A stretch of 19,199 nt of DNA, taken from positions 1-19,199 of the forward strand of contig JABITU010000348.1 in assembly GCA_018668195.1 (NCBI GenBank), given 5' to 3'. The stretch is from Tateyamaria sp. (GTDB taxonomy: Bacteria > Pseudomonadota > Alphaproteobacteria > Rhodobacterales > Rhodobacteraceae). Below, one piece after another: positions 1 through 7,669 of this stretch. Below the pieces are notes generated by a model. That model searched no databases. It was not told the origin of the DNA and saw only the letters and a list, made by a program, of their open reading frames with translations. Numbering within the stretch: the first letter of the stretch is position 1; every line of letters starts with the position of its first letter. The position numbers were made by a program, and so were the translations under genes.

Positions 1-28
1 CCTTGATCATCCTGAGTGATGTAGGATT

Positions 29-316
29 TTAGCCGTTCACGCTGTCCTTGAGAGCCTTGGCGATGGTCATCTTGACGACCTTGTCAGCATCTTTCTTGAA
101 CTGTTCGCCGGTGGCAGGATTGCGCACCATACGCTCGGGGCGTTCGCGGCAATAGATCTTGCCAACGCCCGGCAGCGTAACAGCACCCCCGCCCGAGACT
201 TCGCGTGTAATCAGACCGCAGATCGCGTCCAGCGCGCCGCCTGCGGATTTCTTGTCTGTTCCCATTTCTTCAGCCAGTGCGGCGACGAGTTGGGTTTTTG
301 TCATTGGTTTTGCCAT
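29..316 (-). CDS. HU/IHF-family DNA-binding protein
   Basis: A 95-residue nucleoid protein of the HU/IHF family, which bends DNA as a dimer. The helical N-terminal part (residues 5-40) is followed by the beta-arm region, where the family motif RNPATGE (65-71) carries the proline (P67) that intercalates into DNA. The length matches the family (90-100 residues). The start is supported by a strong AAGGAG ribosome site about 8 bases upstream. The arm has RERPERM where typical HU has small residues and arginines, so this is a divergent HU rather than a textbook HupB. It stands alone, facing away from nothing recognisable at the window edge; the next gene (amn) is on the same strand 141 bases upstream. 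A candidate promoter with an overlapping inverted repeat lies upstream. The family call is secure; HU versus IHF-like subclass is not. Confidence 0.93.
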   Translation of the reverse strand: MAKPMTKTQLVAALAEEMGTDKKSAGGALDAICGLITREVSGGGAVTLPGVGKIYCRERPERMVRNPATGEQFKKDADKVVKMTIAKALKDSVNG

Positions 317-363
317 TTTATGGTCTCCTTCGTCTGCCCGACAACTTGGGCCTCATATCGGGA

Positions 364-392
364 ATGTAACGCTATGTTGTGGGAAAACACAA
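364..392 (-). promoter_or_regulatory. Candidate promoter of the HU gene
   Basis: Read on the minus strand, TTGTGT (387-392) and TTACAT (364-369) are separated by 17 bases and lie about 48 bases upstream of the HU start codon. The match to the sigma-70 consensus is partial (the -10 matches 3 of 6), so this is an inference from spacing and position. Confidence 0.3.
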
Positions 393-393
393 C
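376..393. repeat. Perfect 6-bp inverted repeat overlapping the HU promoter
   Basis: GTTGTG (376-381), six bases, then CACAAC (388-393). The arms match perfectly and cover the candidate -35 box of the HU gene. It could be an operator; no known regulator motif is recognised. Confidence 0.45.
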
Positions 394-457
394 GATTAGT
401 GGGTTGCGGCAGGTGAAAAACAGGGGTTTTCAGCGATTTCTGGCTGTTAAACGGCCC

Positions 458-1918
458 TCAAAGGAAGGCAGTTTCGTCGAATGAGCGTAATTTCCTGCTA
501 TGGATGCGCTCCAGTGGGGTGGTCCGTAGGTGCTCCATCGCGTGGATCCCGATCATTAAGTGCCTTGCAACTTGGGTTTTGTAAAAGTCAGATGCCATGC
601 CTGGCAGCTTTAGTTCACCATGCAAAGGCTTGTCAGACACGCACAATAGTGTGCCATAGGGCACCCGAAAACGGTAGCCATTGGCGGCGATTGTGGCGCT
701 TTCCATGTCCAGCGCAATGGCACGGGATTGGCTTAGGTGCTGAACCGGTCCTTTCTGGTCTCTAAGCTCCCAATTGCGGTCATCATGGGTGGCCACCGTT
801 CCCGTGCGCATGATCCGTTTAAGCTCGTAACCTTCCAGTTTGGTGACTGCGGCAACTGCCTGTTCCAGTGCGATCTGAATTTCAGCAAGCGCTGGGATCG
901 GGACCCAAGGCGGCAGATCGTTGTCGAGCACATTGTCCTCGCGCAAGTAAGCGTGTGCGAGGACAAAATCACCAAGTGCCTGAGAGTTGCGCAGACCGGC
1001 GCAATGGCCCACCATCAGCCACGCATGGGGGCGCAGAACGGCTATGTGATCCGTTGCAGTTTTGGCGTTTGACGGACCGACCCCGATATTAACCAGCGTA
1101 ATGCCCGAACCGTCTGCACGCTTGAGGTGGAAAGTGGGCATTTGTGGCGTCTTGGCGCTTGCTTCTAGCGGTTGATCCCCCGATATGATCTCGGCGTTTC
1201 CGGTCGCCACAAAAGAAACGTATCCGCTGTTGGGGTCGTTCAGCTGGGTCCGGGCATAGGCTTCGAACTCGGCTACGTAGAACTGGTAGTTGGTGAACAA
1301 TACGTGGTTCTGAAAGTGTTCGGGATCTGTTGCGGTGTAATGTGACAGCCGTGCCAGCGAATAATCTACCCGTTGCGCGGTAAAGGGGGCAAGAGCGCCG
1401 ATGCCATCCGGGCTGACATAGGTGCCGTTGACGATATCATCATTGGTGTTGCCAAGGTCGGGCACGTCAAACACGTCTCGCAGGGTGAAATCGGCAGCGC
1501 CCTGTTGCGGCACTGTGATATCTGGGCGATTGGCCACGGCGAAATGCACAGGCATCGGCGTGTTGGAATAGCCGATCTCGACCGGCTGATCGTGATTGGT
1601 GATCAGCAGGCCAATTTGCTGGATCAGGTAACTTGCAAATAAATTGGGCCGCGTCACTGTTGTTGCATAGGTGCCCGGAGTGGACACGTGACCAAAACTC
1701 AGCCGCGTGTCGACCTGGGCATAGCTTGACGTTGTAAAACGGATTTCAGGATAAAAGGCCCGGATCCGCCCTTCGGGTGCGCCGTCGCTCATGGCAGTCA
1801 TGAACTGATGGCACAGAAATTCTACTGCTTCATCATAAAGCGTGATCAACCGCGCGACAGCTTCTTGCGGGTCATGAAACACAAGGTGTTTGCGCATGTC
1901 AGGAGTAAGCATCTTCAT
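458..1918 (-). CDS. amn: AMP nucleosidase
   Basis: Hydrolyses AMP to adenine and ribose 5-phosphate in the cytoplasm, part of purine salvage and adenylate control. The 486-residue length matches the E. coli enzyme (about 484). The N-terminal half is the Amn-specific regulatory domain; the C-terminal half is a nucleoside-phosphorylase-like domain with the conserved DMESA motif at 404-408 and the following GTLLCVSDKP segment of the active site. The start ATG overlaps the ade stop by four bases (ATGA), with GGAG 8 bases upstream; a second in-frame ATG lies two codons later. Translational coupling to ade is likely. Together with Ade it turns AMP into hypoxanthine. Recognition rests on overall sequence and length, and I consider it firm. 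Confidence 0.93.
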   Translation of the reverse strand: MKMLTPDMRKHLVFHDPQEAVARLITLYDEAVEFLCHQFMTAMSDGAPEGRIRAFYPEIRFTTSSYAQVDTRLSFGHVSTPGTYATTVTRPNLFASYLIQQIGLLITNHDQPVEIGYSNTPMPVHFAVANRPDITVPQQGAADFTLRDVFDVPDLGNTNDDIVNGTYVSPDGIGALAPFTAQRVDYSLARLSHYTATDPEHFQNHVLFTNYQFYVAEFEAYARTQLNDPNSGYVSFVATGNAEIISGDQPLEASAKTPQMPTFHLKRADGSGITLVNIGVGPSNAKTATDHIAVLRPHAWLMVGHCAGLRNSQALGDFVLAHAYLREDNVLDNDLPPWVPIPALAEIQIALEQAVAAVTKLEGYELKRIMRTGTVATHDDRNWELRDQKGPVQHLSQSRAIALDMESATIAANGYRFRVPYGTLLCVSDKPLHGELKLPGMASDFYKTQVARHLMIGIHAMEHLRTTPLERIHSRKLRSFDETAFL

Positions 1919-3717
1919 GTGGTCGGCTCCAGTACTGGAATAAACTCGAAAGTTCGAACGTCCACCAATCCCAGATCAGAGATCCGCAACTCGGGGATCA
2001 CGACAAGCGCCAGCAAAGAGTGTTGCATATAGGCATTGTTCAAAGTGCAGCCGCAGTCGACCATGGCCTGCACCATGCGGTCTGCCGATGCGGCAACGTC
2101 ATGTGCTGGACTGTCCGACATAAGGCCTGCAATGGGCAATTCGACCAATGCTAGTTCGCTTCCGTCCCGCCAGATGGTGATGCCGCCGCCAACCTCTGCA
2201 AGTCGATTTGCGGCCAGTGTCATCTGCGTCCGATCCGTGCCTACGACGATCATATGGTGGCTGTCATGCGCGACGGTCGAGGCCATGGCCATCGGGCCTT
2301 CATAGCCGAATCCTGCAACCAAAGCGTTGGTCACGCCGCCCGTTGCCCGATGCCGTTCGACCAGTGCAATCTGGCAGGTATCGCCGTGGCTTTCGACCTT
2401 TCCATTTGTCACCGGTAGATCACGTTTCAGCGCCTTTGTCGGAGCTTGATTTTCGACGACGCCAATTACATTTGCGGTGACGGAATTGCGTCCTTCGGGG
2501 GCATGGATCGTGAAATCGTCGGCCGATAGTGTCTTGCCAAGGTGCACAGTTGAACGGACGGCATCGGGCCAGTCAAGATGCGGGCAGGTTGCAGTTAGAA
2601 CACCGTTTTTAGCGACGGTCTGGCCACGTGCGATGACCTGTTCAATCGGCAGCGCGCGTAAATCAGATGTCAGGATGATATCCGCCCTGCGCCCTGGTGT
2701 GATCGAACCGACCTCGCGCTCCAACCCGAAATGTGTCGCAGTATTGAGGGTTGCCATCTGCAGCGCAACAAGTGGATCGCAGCCACAATCGATGGCATGG
2801 CGGACCACGCGATTCATGTGTCCGTCATTGACCAGAGTGCCGGAATGACAGTCATCCGTGCAAAGGATCATATTGCGTGGATCCAGGCCCTTTTCCGTAA
2901 TCGCAGTGATCTGGCTTTCAACGTCAAACCATGCGCTGCCCAGCCGGATCATTGATCGCATACCTTGCCGCATGCGGGCAATGGCGTCGGCCTCGCTGGT
3001 GCCTTCGTGATCATCGGCGGGCCCACCCGCCACATAAGCTGCAAAATCCCGACCAAGGTCGGGAGACGCATAGTGCCCACCCACTGTCTTGCCCGCATGC
3101 TGCGTCGCCGCGATTTCGGCCAACATCTGCGGATCAGCTGCTGCTACACCGGGAAAGTTCATCATTTCGCCCAGCCCGATAATGCCGGGCCATGTCATCG
3201 CTTCGGCGACGTCTTCGGCGCTGATCTCGTAGCCTGTGGTCTCCATGCCGGGCGCGGATGGCGCACAGGATGGCATTTGCGTCCAGATGTTTACGGGCTG
3301 CATCAAGGCTTCGTCATGCATCAATCGCACGCCCACCACGCCAAGGACATTGGCGATCTCGTGGGGGTCTGTGAACATGCTGGTGGTGCCGTGTGGAATA
3401 ACGGCGGCGGCAAATTCCGCAGGTGTGAGCATGCCGCTTTCGATGTGCATGTGACCATCACAGAGGCCTGGGATCATATATCTCCCGTTGGCATCGATAA
3501 TTTCGGTGTTGGGACCAATGCAGTGGCTTGCATCAGGCACCACACAGGCAACGCGCCCATGTTTGATTGCAATGTCGTGATTTGGCAGCGCCTCGCGCGT
3601 GTGGACGTTGACCCAGACACCGCCGCGTATGACGGTATCCGCAGGTGCGCGACCCGCAGCAACATCGATGAGGGCTGGGGTGGTGGCGGGCCAAGATGGG
3701 AAAAGGGCATGTTCCAT
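1915..3717 (-). CDS. ade: Adenine deaminase
   Basis: Deaminates adenine to hypoxanthine and ammonia; a metal-dependent amidohydrolase-superfamily enzyme of the cytoplasm. At 600 residues it fits the Ade family (about 580-600). Visible motifs are GLCDGHMHIESGM near residues 84-96, with the metal-binding H89-x-H91, and further on a DDCHSGTLVNDGHM segment and a TLNTATHFGL...GRRADI segment typical of the family, followed by the Ade-specific C-terminal domain. The reading frame is open for 49 more codons upstream to 3864, but that stretch does not resemble the family, so I chose the ATG at 3715-3717, which has AGGA just upstream and gives the usual N-terminus. The gene overlaps amn by four bases. 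A divergent pseudogene starts 157 bases away. Confidence 0.92.
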   Translation of the reverse strand: MEHALFPSWPATTPALIDVAAGRAPADTVIRGGVWVNVHTREALPNHDIAIKHGRVACVVPDASHCIGPNTEIIDANGRYMIPGLCDGHMHIESGMLTPAEFAAAVIPHGTTSMFTDPHEIANVLGVVGVRLMHDEALMQPVNIWTQMPSCAPSAPGMETTGYEISAEDVAEAMTWPGIIGLGEMMNFPGVAAADPQMLAEIAATQHAGKTVGGHYASPDLGRDFAAYVAGGPADDHEGTSEADAIARMRQGMRSMIRLGSAWFDVESQITAITEKGLDPRNMILCTDDCHSGTLVNDGHMNRVVRHAIDCGCDPLVALQMATLNTATHFGLEREVGSITPGRRADIILTSDLRALPIEQVIARGQTVAKNGVLTATCPHLDWPDAVRSTVHLGKTLSADDFTIHAPEGRNSVTANVIGVVENQAPTKALKRDLPVTNGKVESHGDTCQIALVERHRATGGVTNALVAGFGYEGPMAMASTVAHDSHHMIVVGTDRTQMTLAANRLAEVGGGITIWRDGSELALVELPIAGLMSDSPAHDVAASADRMVQAMVDCGCTLNNAYMQHSLLALVVIPELRISDLGLVDVRTFEFIPVLEPTT

Positions 3718-3874
3718 ATCCTGTTGGATCAAAAAACCAAAGCCTGCGCAAGGGCTGGCATGCGTTGTTTTGAAGCTGACTCGCAACTCGGCAATTGATG
3801 GCCGACAAAAAGAAAGCCCGATCAGCAAATGCAGCAGAGTTGACGGCGAACAATAGATCATCAAATCTGACCTT

Positions 3875-4293
3875 ATGGACTACGAGACGATAGGTGCTGA
3901 TGCGTTTGGGCGGTCTTTGCGCGGCTTTGGCTGAACCTTTTGGTGCGCGACGTGCCCACCGAAGCCGCCTTTCTTGAGGCGGTGTTCGGTATGACCGCCC
4001 ACCAATTGACCCGGGACTTTGCCATCATGACATATGGCAATCAGATTTTTCAGTTGTATTGCGACGGGACATATCGGTCGCATCCTCTGTTGGGGTTGCT
4101 GCCCTAGACCCCTCCGCGTGGCGCCGGAATCGAACTGCGCTTGTATGATACAGACCCCGACGATGCGACGGCACGGGCCGAAGCACATGAGATGACGATC
4201 CTTGCCCCACCACTGGACAAGCCCCACGGGCTGCGCGAGGCGGATATCCTATGTGAAAACGGATATGTCTGGGTCCCATCGCGCGCGAAATAA
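3875..4293 (+). pseudogene. Broken VOC/glyoxalase-family protein gene
   Basis: Two lesions break one continuous coding region. Translation from ATG 3875 gives MDYETIGADAFGRSLRGFG and then hits TGA at 3932-3934. Shifting to the frame that starts at 3931 continues sensibly (LNLLVRDVPTEAAFLEAVFG and onwards), as if one C had been lost from GGC-CTG near 3930. That frame is interrupted by TAG at 4105-4107, between GLLP and TPPRGAG, where relatives would be expected to have a sense codon (a GAG glutamate is one mutation away). It then runs on through ELRLYDTDPDDA, DKPHGLREADILCENGYVWVP to TAA at 4291-4293. The reconstructed product is about 139 residues, with the pattern of a small vicinal-oxygen-chelate (glyoxalase/bleomycin resistance) protein. 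Substrate unknown. Two separate lesions make a sequencing error less likely but do not exclude it. Confidence 0.82.
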
Positions 4294-4365
4294 GCGCTTG
4301 GGTTGTCATCGTGACCTTAATCCAGCTTTGTTGCCATGCTGTCAGAAACCCATGTCAAGCACTGT

Positions 4366-4385
4366 GCTAAACGCTGTGGTTTAGC
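4366..4385. repeat. Perfect 7-bp inverted repeat upstream of the aldolase gene
   Basis: GCTAAAC (4366-4372), a six-base spacer, then GTTTAGC (4379-4385). A T-run (TATTTTTTAG) begins about eight bases later, too far for a classical intrinsic terminator. It may be an operator for the downstream gene or a decayed terminator of the pseudogene; the sequence does not decide. Confidence 0.45.
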
Positions 4386-4459
4386 GGTCAGAGTATTTTT
4401 TAGTTGATCCGGCCCGCATGCCCCGTGCAAAGTTTGCCAAAGTGAAATGGAGATTTGAA

Positions 4460-5215
4460 ATGACCGTCACAGAACTGCGCCCCAACATGGACCACTGGCA
4501 AGAACGCGTGGACCTTGCCGCGGCTTTCCGCTGGACCGTACGCCTGAACATGCACGAGGCCGTGGCGAACCACTTTTCGCTGGCCATCAACGAGGATGGC
4601 ACCAAGTTTCTTATGAACCCGAACCAGATGCATTTTTCGCGGATCAAAGCCAGTGACCTTATCGTTGTCGATGCCAACGACCCGACCAGCATGGAAGGGC
4701 CCGATGCGCCAGACCCCACCGCCTGGGGGCTGCATGGCGGTATGCATCGTTATTGCGCCCATGCGCGTTGTGCAATGCACGTGCATTCGCCCTATGCGAC
4801 AGCGCTGGCGGCATTGGCCGATAGCACATTACCACCAGTGGATCAGAACGGATGCATGTTCTTTGACCGGGTTGTCCTGGACAGTGAATATGGTGGACTG
4901 GCGTTCGAAGAAGAAGGAGAGCGTTGCGCCAAGCTGTTTGATGATCCACGCAAAAAGGTCATGGTGATGGGCAATCACGGCATCATGGTACTGGGCGACA
5001 CGGTGGCGCAAACTTTCAACCGGATGTTTTATTTCGAACGCGCGTGCCAGACCTATCTGTTGGCACTGCAAACGGGCAAGCCCCTCCGGTTCATCCCCGA
5101 CGACATCGCTGCGAAAACAGCGCAAGAGATCGAAGAGTACCCCGAACAAGACGAACGTCATCTGGCCGAGCTTAAGTCTATTTTAAACGAAGAAGGCTCC
5201 AACTATGACAGCTGA
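4460..5215 (+). CDS. Class II aldolase/adducin-family protein
   Basis: A 251-residue member of the zinc-dependent class II aldolase/adducin fold (fuculose-phosphate aldolase and ribulose-phosphate epimerase relatives). The probable zinc ligands are visible: H107 and H109 in the MHVHSPY motif and H173 in GNHGIMV. The start at 4460 is preferred over an upstream ATG at 4418 because GGAG lies 7 bases upstream and the extra 14 residues look non-coding. The exact substrate cannot be read from sequence: the family includes sugar-phosphate aldolases, decarboxylases and proteins of unknown activity. It stands between a pseudogene and a fumarylacetoacetate-hydrolase-family gene, both on the same strand, with no tight operon spacing (250 bases to the next gene). 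Family call firm, function open. Confidence 0.88.
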   Translation: MTVTELRPNMDHWQERVDLAAAFRWTVRLNMHEAVANHFSLAINEDGTKFLMNPNQMHFSRIKASDLIVVDANDPTSMEGPDAPDPTAWGLHGGMHRYCAHARCAMHVHSPYATALAALADSTLPPVDQNGCMFFDRVVLDSEYGGLAFEEEGERCAKLFDDPRKKVMVMGNHGIMVLGDTVAQTFNRMFYFERACQTYLLALQTGKPLRFIPDDIAAKTAQEIEEYPEQDERHLAELKSILNEEGSNYDS

Positions 5216-5359
5216 CGCAGGGGTGCATGAAGCTGAACGATGGCAGGGCTGATAATCCACGCCTGCTGCATAAAGCACGTTGTTTTAGGCCGCTCTGAAC
5301 ATAGGCGCACGTCACTAATCCACAAAAGATGTTGAGGTGGAATGCACCCTACAAGAAGC

Positions 5360-5373
5360 AATTGAATTCAATT
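5360..5373. repeat. Perfect 14-bp palindrome in the leader of the FAH-family gene
   Basis: AATTGAATTCAATT is identical to its reverse complement. It lies about 93 bases upstream of the TTG start at 5466. A second smaller dyad, AGAGT-GAT-ACTCT, follows at 5419-5431. Palindromes of this size are often operators; AT-rich chance occurrence is possible. Confidence 0.5.
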
Positions 5374-5455
5374 AACGAGGATATGATAGGAGACCTGTTT
5401 CATCTCGCACACGTTCGTAGAGTGATACTCTGCGCTAATTAAGCGTGTTTTTCTG

Positions 5456-5461
5456 AAAGGA
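5456..5461 (+). promoter_or_regulatory. Ribosome binding site supporting a TTG start
   Basis: AAAGGA lies 4 bases upstream of TTG 5466. An in-frame TGA at 5454-5456 excludes any earlier start, and the first in-frame ATG (codon 42) falls inside the conserved core, so this site and the TTG define the gene start. Confidence 0.6.
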
Positions 5462-5465
5462 CCGC

Positions 5466-6152
5466 TTGTCTTTGTTTGCGATCAAAAAACTGCCGACAGT
5501 GACACTTCCAATCTTTGGATCAGATGCGCAGTATCCTGTGCGTCGCGTGTATTGCATCGGCCGCAACTACGCGGCACATGCTGTCGAAATGGGGCATGAT
5601 CCTTATCGTGAGTCTCCATTTTTCTTCCAAAAGAACCCCGATAACCTCGATCCATCTGGCGCGTTTCCCTATCCCCAGCATTCCAATAACGTCCATCACG
5701 AGGTCGAGATGCTCGTGGCATTGAAATCAGGTGGAACGAACATTCCGATCAGCGAGGCGTTGAACCATGTTTATGGTTATGCACTCGCGCTCGATATGAC
5801 GCGACGCGACCTGCAGAGCGCGCAGAAGAAGATGGGCCGCCCATGGGAAATCGGCAAGGCTTTTGAAAGGTCTGCGCCCTGCGGTCCGTTGCATCCGGTT
5901 GATACCGTTGGGCATCTTAAGCAAGGCCGGATCGCACTCAGGGTGAATGGCGAGATTCGCCAAGAGGGGGATTTGAACCAGATGATTTGGAAGGTACCCG
6001 AAATGATCGCGTATCTATCAGAATATTTTGAACTGGCCCCCGGTGATGTAATATTGTCGGGCACACCAGCCGGTGTTGCAGCAGTCAACAAAGGCGACCA
6101 AATGGAAATGAGCATTGAGGGCCTCGGCAGTTCGTCGGTCACCGTCATCTAA
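5466..6152 (+). CDS. Fumarylacetoacetate hydrolase (FAH) family protein
   Basis: A 228-residue FAH-superfamily protein, the group that contains acylpyruvases, oxaloacetate tautomerases/decarboxylases and hydratases. The hallmark sequence VYCIGRNYAAHAVEMG is at residues 28-43. Probable divalent-metal ligands are E79 and E81 in HHEVEMLVAL and D110 in ALDMTRRDLQ. The closing GDVILSGTPAGV motif sits near residue 200. The length matches the short, single-domain family. The start is TTG, forced by an in-frame stop ten bases before it and supported by AAAGGA. The gene lies 313 bases before the paa block, so a role in aromatic breakdown is possible but not shown; acylpyruvate hydrolysis is the commonest activity of such proteins. 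Substrate unresolved. Confidence 0.88.
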   Translation: MSLFAIKKLPTVTLPIFGSDAQYPVRRVYCIGRNYAAHAVEMGHDPYRESPFFFQKNPDNLDPSGAFPYPQHSNNVHHEVEMLVALKSGGTNIPISEALNHVYGYALALDMTRRDLQSAQKKMGRPWEIGKAFERSAPCGPLHPVDTVGHLKQGRIALRVNGEIRQEGDLNQMIWKVPEMIAYLSEYFELAPGDVILSGTPAGVAAVNKGDQMEMSIEGLGSSSVTVI

Positions 6153-6373
6153 CCATCCAAGTAAATCGGCCAATGCGTTCGATTTCGAGCAAAGGCCAAA
6201 AGCCCCGCGAATTTTGATGAGGGCCGTCTTTAAATATCGTGTAGCCAACAAACCTAACCGATCGCGCAAGCCTGCATAAAGACGTTTCCACCACCCATTA
6301 TGGCAATGCCCGAGATCTGTGTAATAGCACGGACGGCCAATTGGCAGACCGATAAGCAACCTTTAAGGGAAAA

Positions 6374-6409
6374 GTTACAAAAACATATTTTCTTTAGAAA
6401 TGTCGTAAC
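6374..6409. repeat. Long imperfect dyad upstream of the paa block
   Basis: Outer arms GTTAC (6374-6378) and GTAAC (6405-6409), middle arms ACAT (6383-6386) and ATGT (6400-6403), and inner arms TTTCT (6389-6393) and AGAAA (6396-6400) are nested around one centre; the middle and inner arms share base 6400. It ends 57 bases before the thiolase start and just upstream of the candidate -35, a plausible position for an operator or activator site. Confidence 0.45.
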
Positions 6410-6416
6410 GTTTTAA

Positions 6417-6445
6417 TTGCTACGAGTCACGTACCACCATATCTA
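6417..6445 (+). promoter_or_regulatory. Candidate promoter of the paa block
   Basis: TTGCTA (6417-6422; 4 of 6 to TTGACA) and TATCTA (6440-6445; 3 of 6 to TATAAT) with a 17-base spacer. The dyad TACG-AGTCA-CGTA lies in the spacer. The predicted leader would be very short, so confidence is low. Confidence 0.28.
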
Positions 6446-6465
6446 TTGCGCCGGGGAGATTGAAC

Positions 6466-7668
6466 ATGGACGCATACATATGCGACGCGCAGCGTACGCC
6501 AATCGGCCGCTACGGCGGGGCGTTATCTACTGTACGCGCTGATGATCTTGCCGCAATTCCAATTGCTGCGCTGATAGCACGAAATCCAAATGTAGATTGG
6601 TCCAGCTTGGACGACGTGATCATGGGCTGCGCAAACCAAGCAGGGGAAGACAATCGTAACGTGGCGCGCATGGCTGCCCTTTTGGCGGGGCTGCCCGTTG
6701 ACGTTCCCGGCTCTACGATCAATCGGTTGTGTGCCTCAGGGATGGATGCAGTGGGCCTTGCCGCTCGGGGCATCAAAGCTGGCGATCTGGATATCGCTAT
6801 TGCTGGCGGTGTCGAAAGCATGAGCCGTGCGCCTTTCGTTATGCCAAAGGCTGAAGCGGCATTCGGCCGTTCGAACGCTGTATATGACACCACGATTGGC
6901 TGGCGGTTCGTCAACCCGAAAATGGATGCGCAGTATGGCGTCGACTCGATGCCTCAGACAGCCGACAACGTTGCGCAGGATTGGACTATCAGTCGTGCCG
7001 ATCAAGATGCATTCGCGCTGCGCTCTCAAGAACGTTGGGCGGCAGCGCAGGCCGCCGGCGTCTTTGAAGATGAAATTGCTCAAGTTACAATCCCCCAACG
7101 CAGGGGTGACCCGATTATCGTAGATACCGACGAGCACCCACGGCCCGGAACGAAGCTAGAAAACCTTGCCAAGCTGCGCGCCATCAACGGCGCTGACAAA
7201 TCCGTTACGGCGGGAAATGCATCGGGTGTAAATGACGGTGCCGCAGCATTGCTGATCGCCTCGGGCACAGCTGCGGAACGCAATGGGCTTGAACCTATGG
7301 CGCGCATTGTTGGCATGAATGCGGCCGGTGTCATGCCGCGCGTTATGGGTATTGGCCCGGTCCCTGCCAGCAAAAAGGTGCTTGCCCGCGCAGGCCTGCG
7401 TATTGATCAGATGGATGTGATCGAATTGAACGAAGCCTTTGCCGCACAAGGCCTCGCGACATTACGTGATCTGGGTGTGGACGACGAAGACCCGCGTGTG
7501 AACCCGCAGGGGGGCGCAATTGCCATAGGCCACCCCTTGGGCATGTCGGGCGCGCGCTTGGTTATGACGGCGGCCTATCAACTCAAGCGCACAAAAGGCC
7601 GCTATGCGCTTTGCACCATGTGTGTCGGTGTCGGGCAGGGCACTGCGCTGATACTGGAAAGAGCCTGA
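6466..7668 (+). CDS. paaJ: Acetyl-CoA acyltransferase, 3-oxoadipyl-CoA thiolase type (PaaJ/PcaF)
   Basis: A 400-residue thiolase. In the phenylacetate pathway PaaJ cleaves 3-oxo-5,6-dehydrosuberyl-CoA and later 3-oxoadipyl-CoA with CoA to give acetyl-CoA and succinyl-CoA. The complete catalytic set is visible: nucleophile C89 in NRLCASG, H356 in the GHPLG motif and C386 in CVGVGQG. The spacing and length match beta-ketoadipyl-CoA thiolases. I start at ATG 6466, seven bases after GGGGAG; a TTG two codons earlier lies too close to that site. It precedes paaA by one base and is probably the first gene of the operon. The pcaF product of the protocatechuate pathway is nearly indistinguishable by sequence; the paa context favours PaaJ. 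Confidence 0.88.
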   Translation: MDAYICDAQRTPIGRYGGALSTVRADDLAAIPIAALIARNPNVDWSSLDDVIMGCANQAGEDNRNVARMAALLAGLPVDVPGSTINRLCASGMDAVGLAARGIKAGDLDIAIAGGVESMSRAPFVMPKAEAAFGRSNAVYDTTIGWRFVNPKMDAQYGVDSMPQTADNVAQDWTISRADQDAFALRSQERWAAAQAAGVFEDEIAQVTIPQRRGDPIIVDTDEHPRPGTKLENLAKLRAINGADKSVTAGNASGVNDGAAALLIASGTAAERNGLEPMARIVGMNAAGVMPRVMGIGPVPASKKVLARAGLRIDQMDVIELNEAFAAQGLATLRDLGVDDEDPRVNPQGGAIAIGHPLGMSGARLVMTAAYQLKRTKGRYALCTMCVGVGQGTALILERA

Positions 7669-7669
7669 A

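Larger units (their letters stand above)
6153..6465. other. Gene-free stretch upstream of the paa block
   Basis: No gene is recognised in these 313 bases. A minus-strand reading frame runs through about 6153-6359 and into the antisense of the FAH-family gene, but it resembles nothing known to me and is probably chance. The last hundred bases are AT-rich and hold a long imperfect dyad (6374-6409), a candidate promoter (6417-6445) and the small dyad TACG-AGTCA-CGTA (6421-6433), as expected of a regulated promoter region. Confidence 0.5.

Noticed and set aside
2965..3798. 277-codon plus-strand reading frame
   Set aside because: It is wholly antisense to ade, which has clear family motifs; the long frame is a by-product of codon bias.
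3718..3864. 49-codon N-terminal extension of ade resembling a signal peptide
   Set aside because: Ade is cytoplasmic, the extension does not match the family, and the internal ATG at 3717 has a ribosome site and gives the usual length.
5383..5442. Possible 19-residue leader peptide before the FAH-family gene
   Set aside because: GAGG is only two bases from its ATG and nothing in the peptide suggests attenuation; it is probably chance.
6153..6359. Minus-strand reading frame between the FAH-family gene and the thiolase
   Set aside because: Its C-terminal part is the antisense of the FAH-family gene, its composition is not protein-like, and no family is recognised.
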